Shown here: one piece after another, positions 44,751 to 52,902 of the stretch
Position numbering within the stretch: position 1 is the stretch's first letter
Layout: each line of letters starts with the position of its first letter
Source: Chloroflexota bacterium
GTDB lineage: Bacteria; Chloroflexota; Dehalococcoidia; Lucifugimonadales; UBA3495
Assembly (NCBI GenBank): GCA_028874075.1
Contig: JAPPLU010000015.1
Location: 1 to 55,806, forward strand
Length of the DNA: 55,806 nt
Direction of reading: 5' to 3'
Translations under genes and position numbers: made by a program
Notes under the pieces: model-generated
The model's input: the letters and a program-made list of their open reading frames with translations, nothing else
The model's database searches: none
Told to the model about the DNA's origin: nothing

Positions 44751-45947
44751 ATGACTATAAGACCGGAGACGGCGGTACCGGCTACGGCGGAAGCAGTAAT
44801 CATCGGAGGCGGTGTAATGGGGGCCAGCATCCTCCACAGCCTGGCGGTACGGGGTATGACCAATACGATCCTGCTGGAGCGGGATGTGCTGGGAGCCGGC
44901 TCCACCGGCCGCTCCTCGTCCGCCATCCGAATGCACTATTCCACCGAAGTCCACGCCCGCATGGCGTGGGAGAGCTTCAAGGTATTCCGTAACTTCCGGG
45001 AAATCGTGGGCGGAGAGTGCGGGTTTACCCGTACCGGCCACCTGATCATGGGCGCTGAAAAGGATGGCGACACCTTCCGCGCCAACGTTGCCATGCAGCA
45101 GGGCGTGGGTATTGATACCCGGCTGGTTAGCAGGGAAGAGGCGCAGGAACTGGCGCCCAGTTTCTTCCTGGAGGATTGCGGGGTTATTGCATACGAGCCC
45201 CTGTGCGGATATGGCGACGCTTCGGCTACGTGCTCGTCCTTTGCCCAGGCCGCCCGGGATCGGGGCGCAAGGGTAATCCTGCGCTGTCCTGCTGTCAGTA
45301 TCGATGTAACGAAGGGCAAGGTCAGGGGCGTGGTTACAGCCGATGGACGGGTTTCCACCAACCGGGTGGTTGTAGCCACCGGCCCCTGGAGCCGGAAGTT
45401 CCTGCTGGAACATGGCATTGACCTGCCCCTGGAGGCCACCCGCCACGAAGTAATGCACCTGCGCAGAGGACCCGAGGGGCCGGATTATCACCCCGGCGGC
45501 GGCGACCTGATGAACCAGATATATTTCCGCCCCGAGGGGGCCGACCTGACCCTGGTGGGCAATGGCAACATGGAAGATGTCGTCGAAAACCCGGAAATCT
45601 TCGCCCAGCGGGCCAGCCCCGGGTTCATCCAGGAAATATGGAGCCGCCTGGCCCGCCGGATACCCTCGCTGGCGGACGCCGAGTTCAGCACGGGGTACGC
45701 CGGCCTCTACACCTCCACGCCCGACTCCCACCCCGTTATAGATGCCGTTCCGGGGATAGAGGGCCTGTACGTTTGCACGGGGTTCAGCGGCCACGGCTTC
45801 AAGCTTTCGCCCATGGTTGGAAAGTTGATGGCCGAATTGATGCTGGACGGCCAAGCCACTTCAATAGACATTTCACCGCTCCGCATTTCCCGTTTTGCGG
45901 AGGGCGACCTGAACAACACGGGCTACGGGTTCAGGGTGATGGTATAG
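44751..45947 (+). CDS. FAD-dependent oxidoreductase (DAO/sarcosine oxidase-beta-like)
   Basis: A 398-residue D-amino-acid-oxidase-superfamily flavoenzyme. FAD-binding GxGxxG is IIGGGVMGASI (19-24), followed by the acidic LLERD end of strand 2, the RSSSAIRMHYS region and C-terminal GLYTSTPDSHPVIDAV / YVCTGFSGHGFKLSPMVGKLMAEL. Substrates of relatives are sarcosine, dimethylglycine, glycine betaine derivatives or D-amino acids. ATG 44751 has AGGG 4-8 bases upstream. It sits just after the HNH gene. The substrate cannot be told. Confidence 0.92.
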   Translation: MTIRPETAVPATAEAVIIGGGVMGASILHSLAVRGMTNTILLERDVLGAGSTGRSSSAIRMHYSTEVHARMAWESFKVFRNFREIVGGECGFTRTGHLIMGAEKDGDTFRANVAMQQGVGIDTRLVSREEAQELAPSFFLEDCGVIAYEPLCGYGDASATCSSFAQAARDRGARVILRCPAVSIDVTKGKVRGVVTADGRVSTNRVVVATGPWSRKFLLEHGIDLPLEATRHEVMHLRRGPEGPDYHPGGGDLMNQIYFRPEGADLTLVGNGNMEDVVENPEIFAQRASPGFIQEIWSRLARRIPSLADAEFSTGYAGLYTSTPDSHPVIDAVPGIEGLYVCTGFSGHGFKLSPMVGKLMAELMLDGQATSIDISPLRISRFAEGDLNNTGYGFRVMV

Positions 45948-46206
45948 AGTCGCGCTACGGTTTGCCTGCCGTTTTTCTTTGTGCATCGTCTTCGAAATAG
46001 GAGCCCTCCCCCTTACGCCGACCGCAATCATGAGAGAATCGACTTCGGAAGGCCTCCCCGAACCTCACCAATCGGCGCGCCGAACTATCCTCCGCCGGCC
46101 ACATAGCGCAGCCACAGTGAGAGAAGAAGGGAGGATGACGGTCTTCTACAGTTCGCCGACTTCAACGTTAGCTTTACCCCTCATCACCAACTGTAGGGGA
46201 ATCGGT

Positions 46207-46212
46207 TATAAT
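46207..46212 (+). promoter_or_regulatory. -10 box for the HEPN-helicase gene
   Basis: TATAAT 36 bases before the GTG start, with no clear -35. It supports separate expression of the large gene from the FAD oxidoreductase. Confidence 0.5.
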
Positions 46213-46247
46213 TTGGCTTTCATATCGGTATTAACTCGAGGCTGAAC

Positions 46248-49157
46248 GTGATTTCCAACAATGCCAGGGTAGCCAGGGCCCTCTACCTGCTGAAGCTGGA
46301 CCTGGACAACTTTGTCGCCAGGGAATTTACCAATTACCACCAGGACCAGACCCTTACCGTTCTCAACCAGATCCTGGGCCAATCCCGGGACTCCCAAAAG
46401 CCCTTCCAGAATATGAAGACCCAGGATTTGCTGGCAGTGATGCAGGCTTCCTGGTGGAATGTATTTGACCGGGCTATGGGCGGCATCGAACCGGGCTTGG
46501 TACGGGAAGTGGCCCTGACCCATGAATCGTGGGCAGGGCGCAACAGCTTCAGCGGGGAGCACGCCTTTCAGGCGTTGAACTCTGTCCAGCGATTGCTGGC
46601 GGCCATGTCGTCGCCCAGCACCCTGGAACTGGATATGCTCAAGCGGGAATGCCTGGACTCGGAAATGGAGGGAACGGAACCGGATGTAGAACCAGTCCAA
46701 GCCTCTACCGACGGCGGGACCGAGACCGAAGTCCCCGCTGCCGTGGAAGAAGTCCATGGCCGGCCCGTCGCTTCAGACGACACCGAAGAGAAATCGCTGG
46801 AAGTCGGCGGGGAAGAGGCGCCCGAGTCCTGGGAAGATCCCTACACGGCGGACTTGCTTCGTGTTCTAAGAGAAGCAGGCGCTCTGAGGGAGGAGGACTT
46901 TCTGGCCAGGGTTACTCAAGATTGCGTCCCTGCCCAGTATGCCGACGACTCCCTGTTCCATGAACTGAATACTCCCTTGAGGCTGGCCCTTGAAGAGCAA
47001 GGTATACCCGGGATTCTGGGCTACCAGGCCGATGCATTGTCCCAAATCCTGGCCGGGAGCCATGTGGCCCTGGAGGCCGGATTGGGCGGTGACGAAACCG
47101 TTACCCTGGCTGTCGTTCTGGCCGAATCCCTGCTGAAAAATCCGGGCTGCCACGGGCTCGTACTTTGTCCGGATGAGCGAACGGCAGGGTCGCTGGCGGT
47201 CCGCCTGAGCGGTCTGCTGGAGTCTGCGGGAGTTCGGGTGATGGTTGATGCGGAAGAACTGCCTGACCCTGTCCTCCAATCCGAAGAGCAGGTTTTGCCG
47301 GCTGTCCTGGTAGCATCCGTGGGATCCCTGAACGTTGCCCTCGCCACGCTGAAGGAGGAGTGGCAATCCGTCCTGAAAGACCTGAAAATTATCGCCCTTT
47401 ATCATGCTGAGGGATACCACGGTCACTTCGGGGCAAATGTGGCTGTGTTGCTGCGACGGCTTGCCCATCTCCTGGCCATACTGGGCGCAAGTCCCAGCTA
47501 CTTTGTTCTGGCCCGGGGCTGTGGCAATAGTATCGAATTGGCCCGAAACCTCACAGGGCATGATTTCAATGCGGTTTCCGCCCTGGAAGCGCCGACTGCC
47601 AGGCGCCACTATATTGCCGTCAGTCCCCGGGACCCAGCCGGGCCCGGCCAGGTAGATTTGCCCGATCGCATTGCAAGGGCGGCCCTGGCCTGCATAGGAA
47701 CCGGCAAGTCGGTATTGGTCTACTGCCCAGGGGAGAGCCTGGCCCAGATGGGATATGACCGCGCAAGGGAACTGGGGAAAGACTCGGAAGTTGGCGAGAC
47801 CGCACTTTCCCTTGCCGCCGCAGACTCGCTCGACGTGCCAGACCACGTTGACGGGGATGAAAGCGCCTCTTACGAGCCCCGTGCTGTGTTTGCGGTCATT
47901 GGGCAGGATTCTGACACACCACAAGGCAATTTTGACGGAGTAATTGTAGCGGGCAGTCTCCCAAACACTCGCCTTGCCCTGAATCTGCTGGATAGCGCCG
48001 GCGGGTCGCAAAATGGCGAGGCCTTTGCCCTGTTCTATGCTGCAAACGACGCCGATGGCCGTTTTGCAGTTCGCAACTTTGATGCATTGCTTGGCAAGAA
48101 TCCGGACCATTTGGCGCTTGACCCTGACATTCCCGAGATTATCAGTCCTCACCTTCCCGCCCTGGTACATGAAGCGGATGGGCGCGTTTTCTCCTTTTCC
48201 CGTGAGGCGCTTGGCAACGCCGTCTTTCAGGCCCTGCGGCGGGAGGCAGCGTCACTCAGTGCAGAAGACGAACCCGTTAGTCTAGCTCTGGACATTCGCC
48301 CCACTGAGTGGCAGAAATGGGGTCTGTGGCTCGAGGGCCTGCAGGTTTCATCCCTTTCTCCCTACGGCAAGTTTCGAGAGATTTATCCGGGTAGCGTGGT
48401 CGCGCTGGACGGCATGAAATACCGGGTGGCGTCGATTGACCCCGGAGAAGGAGAGGACCGGTCGCCTGCTATCACACTGGAGGGCGCCGAGGCGCTTGCC
48501 AATCTGAGGACTGTACCCACCTTTACCGCATCCGTTGAGGTACTGGAAGAGTCCTTGTGCCTTTCCCTTGCCCCCGTGGTTTCCCTGCACCTGGGCAGGG
48601 TAGTGGTGGAAGAAGCCCTGGTCAACGTTTCAGTTATAGATGAATCGAGCAGCCTCGACCTAAGCGATGAGGCGCCCGATGGGCGGGATAACCGGGACTT
48701 GGTGACCGCCACTTTCACCCCGGATGAAGAAGCCACCTGGAGTCTGAATTGCCAGGCCTTCTGGATTGACGTGGAGGGACTGGCGGAGGCCGACGCCTCA
48801 GCGACAGTGGACGGTCCCGGGACGGACGCTGCCCCGGTGATAGCAGCCCTGGAGCAGATGTTCAGGGTGGGAGCCAGGCTCACCTTCTCCGTTGGCAAAT
48901 ACGACCTGGCCACTTATTGCCAGGACTCCAGCACCTTCGTTGTGGAGGTCACCCCTGATTCCCTGGGCATCGTCAAAAAGATCTTCGACAACTGGCGGGA
49001 CATCCTGAGCCTGGGCGCCAGCGTGGCCAGAAATTGCCGGTGCACCAGCGGCTGCACCTACTGCCTTCTGCCGGTCTCTCCCTATGAAAAACCAGTGGAC
49101 AAGGTCGGAGGACTGGCCCTGGTCGACAGGCTGCTGGAGATTACTGTGGGTTCGTGA
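46248..49157 (+). CDS. MrfA/DUF1998-type helicase homologue with eroded NTPase motifs and an N-terminal HEPN-like domain
   Basis: A 969-residue protein. Residues ~1-120 look like a Swt1-type HEPN domain (MISNNARVARALYLLKLDLD ... SWWNVFDRA ... FQALNSVQRLL), but the RNxWAH motif reads HESWAG (92-97). A charged linker covers ~135-200. Residues ~240-660 match the MrfA/YprA helicase core: motif I TGTASGKS is EAGLGGDET, motif II DEAHYYRG is YHAEGYHG (385-392), motif III SATI is lost, and QQAGRAGR is LLDSAGGSQ. Family-specific non-catalytic blocks remain: ALLGKNPDHLALDPDIPE, IYPGSVVALDGMKYRV, CQAFWID, and the DUF1998 cysteines Cys930, Cys932, Cys936, Cys939. GTG 46248 has GAGG 6 bases upstream. A full-length pseudo-enzyme rather than recent decay. 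Confidence 0.8.
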   Translation: MISNNARVARALYLLKLDLDNFVAREFTNYHQDQTLTVLNQILGQSRDSQKPFQNMKTQDLLAVMQASWWNVFDRAMGGIEPGLVREVALTHESWAGRNSFSGEHAFQALNSVQRLLAAMSSPSTLELDMLKRECLDSEMEGTEPDVEPVQASTDGGTETEVPAAVEEVHGRPVASDDTEEKSLEVGGEEAPESWEDPYTADLLRVLREAGALREEDFLARVTQDCVPAQYADDSLFHELNTPLRLALEEQGIPGILGYQADALSQILAGSHVALEAGLGGDETVTLAVVLAESLLKNPGCHGLVLCPDERTAGSLAVRLSGLLESAGVRVMVDAEELPDPVLQSEEQVLPAVLVASVGSLNVALATLKEEWQSVLKDLKIIALYHAEGYHGHFGANVAVLLRRLAHLLAILGASPSYFVLARGCGNSIELARNLTGHDFNAVSALEAPTARRHYIAVSPRDPAGPGQVDLPDRIARAALACIGTGKSVLVYCPGESLAQMGYDRARELGKDSEVGETALSLAAADSLDVPDHVDGDESASYEPRAVFAVIGQDSDTPQGNFDGVIVAGSLPNTRLALNLLDSAGGSQNGEAFALFYAANDADGRFAVRNFDALLGKNPDHLALDPDIPEIISPHLPALVHEADGRVFSFSREALGNAVFQALRREAASLSAEDEPVSLALDIRPTEWQKWGLWLEGLQVSSLSPYGKFREIYPGSVVALDGMKYRVASIDPGEGEDRSPAITLEGAEALANLRTVPTFTASVEVLEESLCLSLAPVVSLHLGRVVVEEALVNVSVIDESSSLDLSDEAPDGRDNRDLVTATFTPDEEATWSLNCQAFWIDVEGLAEADASATVDGPGTDAAPVIAALEQMFRVGARLTFSVGKYDLATYCQDSSTFVVEVTPDSLGIVKKIFDNWRDILSLGASVARNCRCTSGCTYCLLPVSPYEKPVDKVGGLALVDRLLEITVGS

Positions 49158-49290
49158 CCTAATCCGGAGATTCGGGTTGTATTGTTAATCGCGAATGAGA
49201 CTGAAGTCTTTCAGTTATAAGTTTTAGTGATAGTTCTGGCCACCACAAAGCTTTATAGTGGATTAACTTGTGCCGAGTTGGAGGACTGAC

Positions 49291-50382
49291 ATGAGCCTTG
49301 ACCAAGAGATAGCTGAAAGACGAAGTGAAATCCATAGTGATGGCTATCCTATGTCGATTGGAGAACTAATCAATCTATACCGCGACGATGAGCTAGATAT
49401 TCATCCAGAGTTCCAGCGCTATTACCGGTGGAGCGACGAGCAGAAGTCTAGGCTCATTGAATCAATTCTGTTGGGTATTCCAATTCCATCAATATTCGTA
49501 GCCCAACGGGACGATGGCGTATGGGACGTGATTGACGGCCTTCAACGATTGTCTACTATTTTCCAGTTGGTCGGTGAGTTGAAGGATGAGAACGGCGAAT
49601 ATTTGCCTCAGTTGGTGTTGAAGAGAACCAGGTATCTGCCATCTTTGGAGGGCAAAAGGTGGGACAGCGAGTCTGTTGAGACCGCAATGGGGAGTACTAA
49701 TCAATTGCTCATCAGGCGTTCTAAAATAGACGTGAAAATAATACTGAGGGAGAGCAGTGAGTCGAGCAAGTACGAGTTGTTTCAGAGGCTGAATACGGGA
49801 GGCTCCCAGCTTTCTGGCCAGGAGCTTAGAAATGTGATGTTGATGATGGTTAATGCCGATACTTATCGATGGATTTCGGAACTGTCTAGAGATGAGGCTT
49901 TTCAAGCATGCATATCTCTTTCCGATAAAGCCCTGCAAGAGCAATATGACTTGGAATTAGTTACTCGCTTTGTCGTATTCAGGAAGCTTCAAGAATCGGA
50001 GCTGCGTTCCGTTGGCGATATTGGAGAATTTTTGAACGACAAAATCATTGAGTTGGCCCAAAGTGAGGACATTCGATCGAGAATTAAAGTCGAAGAGGAA
50101 GCCTTTAGGTTTACCTTTTTCCACCTACACGAGGCCTTGGCTGAGCGAAGTTTTCACAGGTATGATCGTGACAGGGGCAGACATCTGGGTGGTTTCTTGA
50201 TATCAGCTTTTGAGCCATTAGCACTCGGACTGGGCTTTAATTATGAGCAATACAGCAGCAAAAAGTTAGAGTTACCAAACATAGAAACTATCTCCAAGGA
50301 GCTTTGGTCAAATCCCACCTTTAGACAAAATAGCGGAGGAGGGATAGGGGGGCTACGCGGATTCGGGCGAATGTTCCACTAG
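49291..50382 (+). CDS. DUF262-domain protein (GmrS-like)
   Basis: A 363-residue protein of the DUF262 family, the ParB/sulfiredoxin-like domain of GmrSD and BrxU restriction proteins. It has FQRYYRWSDEQKSRLIESILLG, IPSIFV and the hallmark IDGLQRLSTI (DGxQR at 82-86), then FQRLNTGGSQLSGQELRN. There is no C-terminal DUF1524 HNH domain, so it would not cut DNA by that route. Such stand-alone DUF262 proteins often sit beside HEPN or nuclease genes, as here. ATG 49291 has GGAGG 6 bases upstream. The DNA is clearly AT-richer than the metabolic genes around it. It begins 133 bases after the pseudo-helicase. Confidence 0.9.
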   Translation: MSLDQEIAERRSEIHSDGYPMSIGELINLYRDDELDIHPEFQRYYRWSDEQKSRLIESILLGIPIPSIFVAQRDDGVWDVIDGLQRLSTIFQLVGELKDENGEYLPQLVLKRTRYLPSLEGKRWDSESVETAMGSTNQLLIRRSKIDVKIILRESSESSKYELFQRLNTGGSQLSGQELRNVMLMMVNADTYRWISELSRDEAFQACISLSDKALQEQYDLELVTRFVVFRKLQESELRSVGDIGEFLNDKIIELAQSEDIRSRIKVEEEAFRFTFFHLHEALAERSFHRYDRDRGRHLGGFLISAFEPLALGLGFNYEQYSSKKLELPNIETISKELWSNPTFRQNSGGGIGGLRGFGRMFH

Positions 50383-50401
50383 GTAGACAGTTATTTGCAC
50401 C

Positions 50402-51055
50402 ATGCCTATAAGATCGCTAGAGCAACTGTCCGAGTTGCTGGACGAGGAGCTTAAGTGGCGAAAAAGAGAAATATCGCACTTGAAATCCCAGTTAGACAGG
50501 GCCCGGAGAGATTACGAGAAACGAATAATGCTTCGTGTTGCCGTTTGCCTTCTTTAGGCTCATTGGGAAGGATTCATAAAGCAAGCAGCAACAGCCTACA
50601 TATCTTATGTAGCTACTAGGGGGCGAAGATTCAGGGACTTGACTCCTAATTTCGTGGCCTTGGGACTACGGGGACTGATAACTACTGCTGGCACTTCTCA
50701 TTCAACAGTGCTCCACACCCAGCTTGTCTCAAGTCTCACATCAAGGCTAGGGGACAATGCCAACCTGCAGTGGAGCAATGCAGTAAATACAGGCTCCAAT
50801 TTGAACTCCAAGGTTCTGGCGGAAATCCTTTGTCTCTTAGGGTTTGACTCCACTGATTACCTCTCAAGCGGCGCTCTTATTGACCAAAGGCTCCTGAGAA
50901 ATAGGAACAGAATTGCTCACGGTGAACAGGAGGAAATGGAGCCAGAAGACTATGAACTCCTGCATGAAAGGATCTTTCAACTTATAGACCGATTCCGGAC
51001 CGACGTAGAAAACGCCGCAGCCCTTCGCTCATATTTATTGAATCCGTCAGCTTAG
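50402..51055 (+). pseudogene. MAE_28990/MAE_18760-type HEPN RNase gene interrupted by an in-frame amber codon
   Basis: The frame from ATG 50402 gives a 217-codon HEPN protein of the MAE_28990 kind: MPIRSLEQLSELLDEELKWR..., then a TAG at 50555-50557 where the family has Tyr in LLYAHWEG, then AHWEGFIKQAATAYISYVATRG and the rest in the same frame. The RNase motif RNRIAHGE (Arg168 to His173 by full-frame count) is intact. Only one base (TAT/TAC to TAG) separates this from an open gene. Either it is a fresh pseudogene or the amber codon is read through. Other genes here end normally in TAG, so the code is standard. It begins 20 bases after the DUF262 gene, probably one operon. Confidence 0.88.
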
Positions 51056-51066
51056 AGGCTTTCGCC

Positions 51067-52314
51067 ATGACTACTCCATCCCTGAACATTAACGCTGACC
51101 GCCTGAACCGCACTCTGGCCGAACTGGGCCGTATTGGCGAGACTCCTGGCGGTATGATGCGCCTGGCATATTCCCCCTACGATTTGCAGGGGCGGGAGTA
51201 TGCCATGGGCTTGATGCGGCAGGCGGGGCTGGAAATTCGGGTGGACCCGGCTGGCAATGTAATCGCCCGAAAGTCCCGTGCCGCCCCCGACTTGCCGGCC
51301 ATTGCCCTGGGTTCCCACACCGACACGGTACCCAACGGCGGCAAGTATGACGGCGCCCTGGGCGTTCTGGGGGCCGTCGAGGTTGCCCAGACCCTGGCGG
51401 AAAGCGGCCACACCCTGCGCCATCCCCTGGAAATCATCATCTTTACCAACGAGGAAGGCACCCGTTTTCACCGCTGGCTGCTGGGCAGTCGGGCCATGGC
51501 TGGCCTGCTGGAGCCCGAAGACTATGACGCCGTGGATGAAGAGGGTGTATCCATCGAACAACGCCTGGCGGATGTTGGCGGCGACCTGAACCGCATCGAT
51601 CAGGCCCGCCGCTATCCCGGGGAGCTGGCCGCCTATTTCGAACTGCACATCGAGCAGGGGCCTACCCTGCACCGGGCCGGTACTCCACTGGGCGCGGTGA
51701 CGGGCATCACGGGCCGCTACGTATTCAAGGTGGAAGTGCAGGGCACGGCCAACCACGCCGGCACCACGCCCATGCCCGACCGGCACGACGCCCTGGCCGC
51801 CGCGTCGCACCTGGTGCTGGCCACGCAGCGCCTGGCCACCGATGCGGAGATCTGTCGGGTGGCTACGGTGGGCAACATCCAGGTTACCCCAAATGCCGTC
51901 AACGTGGTGCCGGGTGAGGTAACCATGGGGGTGGAGTTCAGGGACATAGACACAAACGCCCTTTCCGCCGCCGAGACTACGCTGCGCCGGAATGCCGCCG
52001 AAATCGCTGACGTCAACCGGGTGTCGGTGAACATCACCCAGGTGGAGGCCGCCCGGGCCGTGCCCATGCCCGCCCGGATGCAGGGCCTGGTGGCCGAGGC
52101 GGCCGACCAGGCAGGCTTGGCTTGGGAGTCCCTGCCCAGCGGCGCCGGCCACGATGCCCAGGCCATGGCCGCCATAACCGAATCGGGCATGGTTTTCGTT
52201 CCCAGCGTGGAGGGCATCAGCCATTCGCCCCACGAGTTCACCCCGCCAGCCGATTGTGCCAACGGCGCCCAGGCCCTGCTGAACATGCTGCTAATGGCCG
52301 ACGCCCGGCTTTAG
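51067..52314 (+). CDS. M20-family hydantoinase/carbamoylase-type amidohydrolase
   Basis: A 415-residue zinc peptidase-fold enzyme resembling N-carbamoyl-L-amino-acid hydrolases and allantoate amidohydrolases. Zinc ligands: GSHTDTVPNGGKYDGALGV (His84, Asp95), TNEEGTRF (Glu129/130) and the C-terminal GISHSPHEF; the dimer-domain substrate His is in HIEQGP and GTANHAGTTPM. Role: hydrolysis of carbamoyl or ureido compounds to amino acid, CO2 and ammonia; the exact substrate is not known. ATG 51067 lies 12 bases after the HEPN stop. Confidence 0.92.
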   Translation: MTTPSLNINADRLNRTLAELGRIGETPGGMMRLAYSPYDLQGREYAMGLMRQAGLEIRVDPAGNVIARKSRAAPDLPAIALGSHTDTVPNGGKYDGALGVLGAVEVAQTLAESGHTLRHPLEIIIFTNEEGTRFHRWLLGSRAMAGLLEPEDYDAVDEEGVSIEQRLADVGGDLNRIDQARRYPGELAAYFELHIEQGPTLHRAGTPLGAVTGITGRYVFKVEVQGTANHAGTTPMPDRHDALAAASHLVLATQRLATDAEICRVATVGNIQVTPNAVNVVPGEVTMGVEFRDIDTNALSAAETTLRRNAAEIADVNRVSVNITQVEAARAVPMPARMQGLVAEAADQAGLAWESLPSGAGHDAQAMAAITESGMVFVPSVEGISHSPHEFTPPADCANGAQALLNMLLMADARL

Positions 52315-52417
52315 CATCCAGCCACGAAGGGGCGCGAATAATCACCAATGAAGTAATCATTTCCGCCAGGTTGTCCTCCCCCAGGATTCCTGAACCCGGA
52401 TAGTGAGGTTTCCCCTT

Positions 52418-52858
52418 ATGGACATTTCCGCCACCTATGTGTTTGACGCCCCTGCCCAAAAGGTCTGGGACACCCTGATGGACCCCCAGGCTCTGGCTGC
52501 CTGCGTCCCCGGCTGCCAGAGCCTGGAACCCACCGGTGACAACGAGTACCAGGCAGTGGTGAACATAAGCCTGGGCCCGGTCCGGGGCAATTTCACCGCG
52601 AAGGTGGCCATCACCGAGACCAATCCCTACCAGTCATACCGCCTGTCTCTCAGCGGCAACAGCAACATCGGCTTCGGCAGCGGCGACTCCCTGGTAACGC
52701 TAGAGGAAGACGGAGGAAAGACGACGGTACGGGTGGATACCCACGCCCAGGCCGGTGGCACCGTGGCCCGGGTGGGCCAGCGCATGATGGAAAGTGTGGC
52801 CCGGGGCATGCTTGACCGGTTTTTTACGTGTTTGCAGGAGACGGTGGGGAAGGGGTAG
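52418..52858 (+). CDS. CoxG-like SRPBCC-fold protein
   Basis: A 146-residue START/SRPBCC-fold protein of the CO dehydrogenase subunit G (CoxG) group. Family start FDAPAQKVWDTLMDP, then ALAACVPGCQSLEP and YQAVVNISLGPVRGNFTAKV, and the terminal helix ESVARGMLDRFFTCLQ. CoxG is linked to anchoring or maturation of molybdenum hydroxylases; no such enzyme is within the window. ATG 52418 has AGG 9 bases upstream. It sits 100 bases after the carbamoylase gene, same strand. Confidence 0.88.
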   Translation: MDISATYVFDAPAQKVWDTLMDPQALAACVPGCQSLEPTGDNEYQAVVNISLGPVRGNFTAKVAITETNPYQSYRLSLSGNSNIGFGSGDSLVTLEEDGGKTTVRVDTHAQAGGTVARVGQRMMESVARGMLDRFFTCLQETVGKG

Positions 52859-52902
52859 GGGGTGAGAGTGCATGTCTTTCTTGGGCATCAACAGCTTAAG
52901 GA

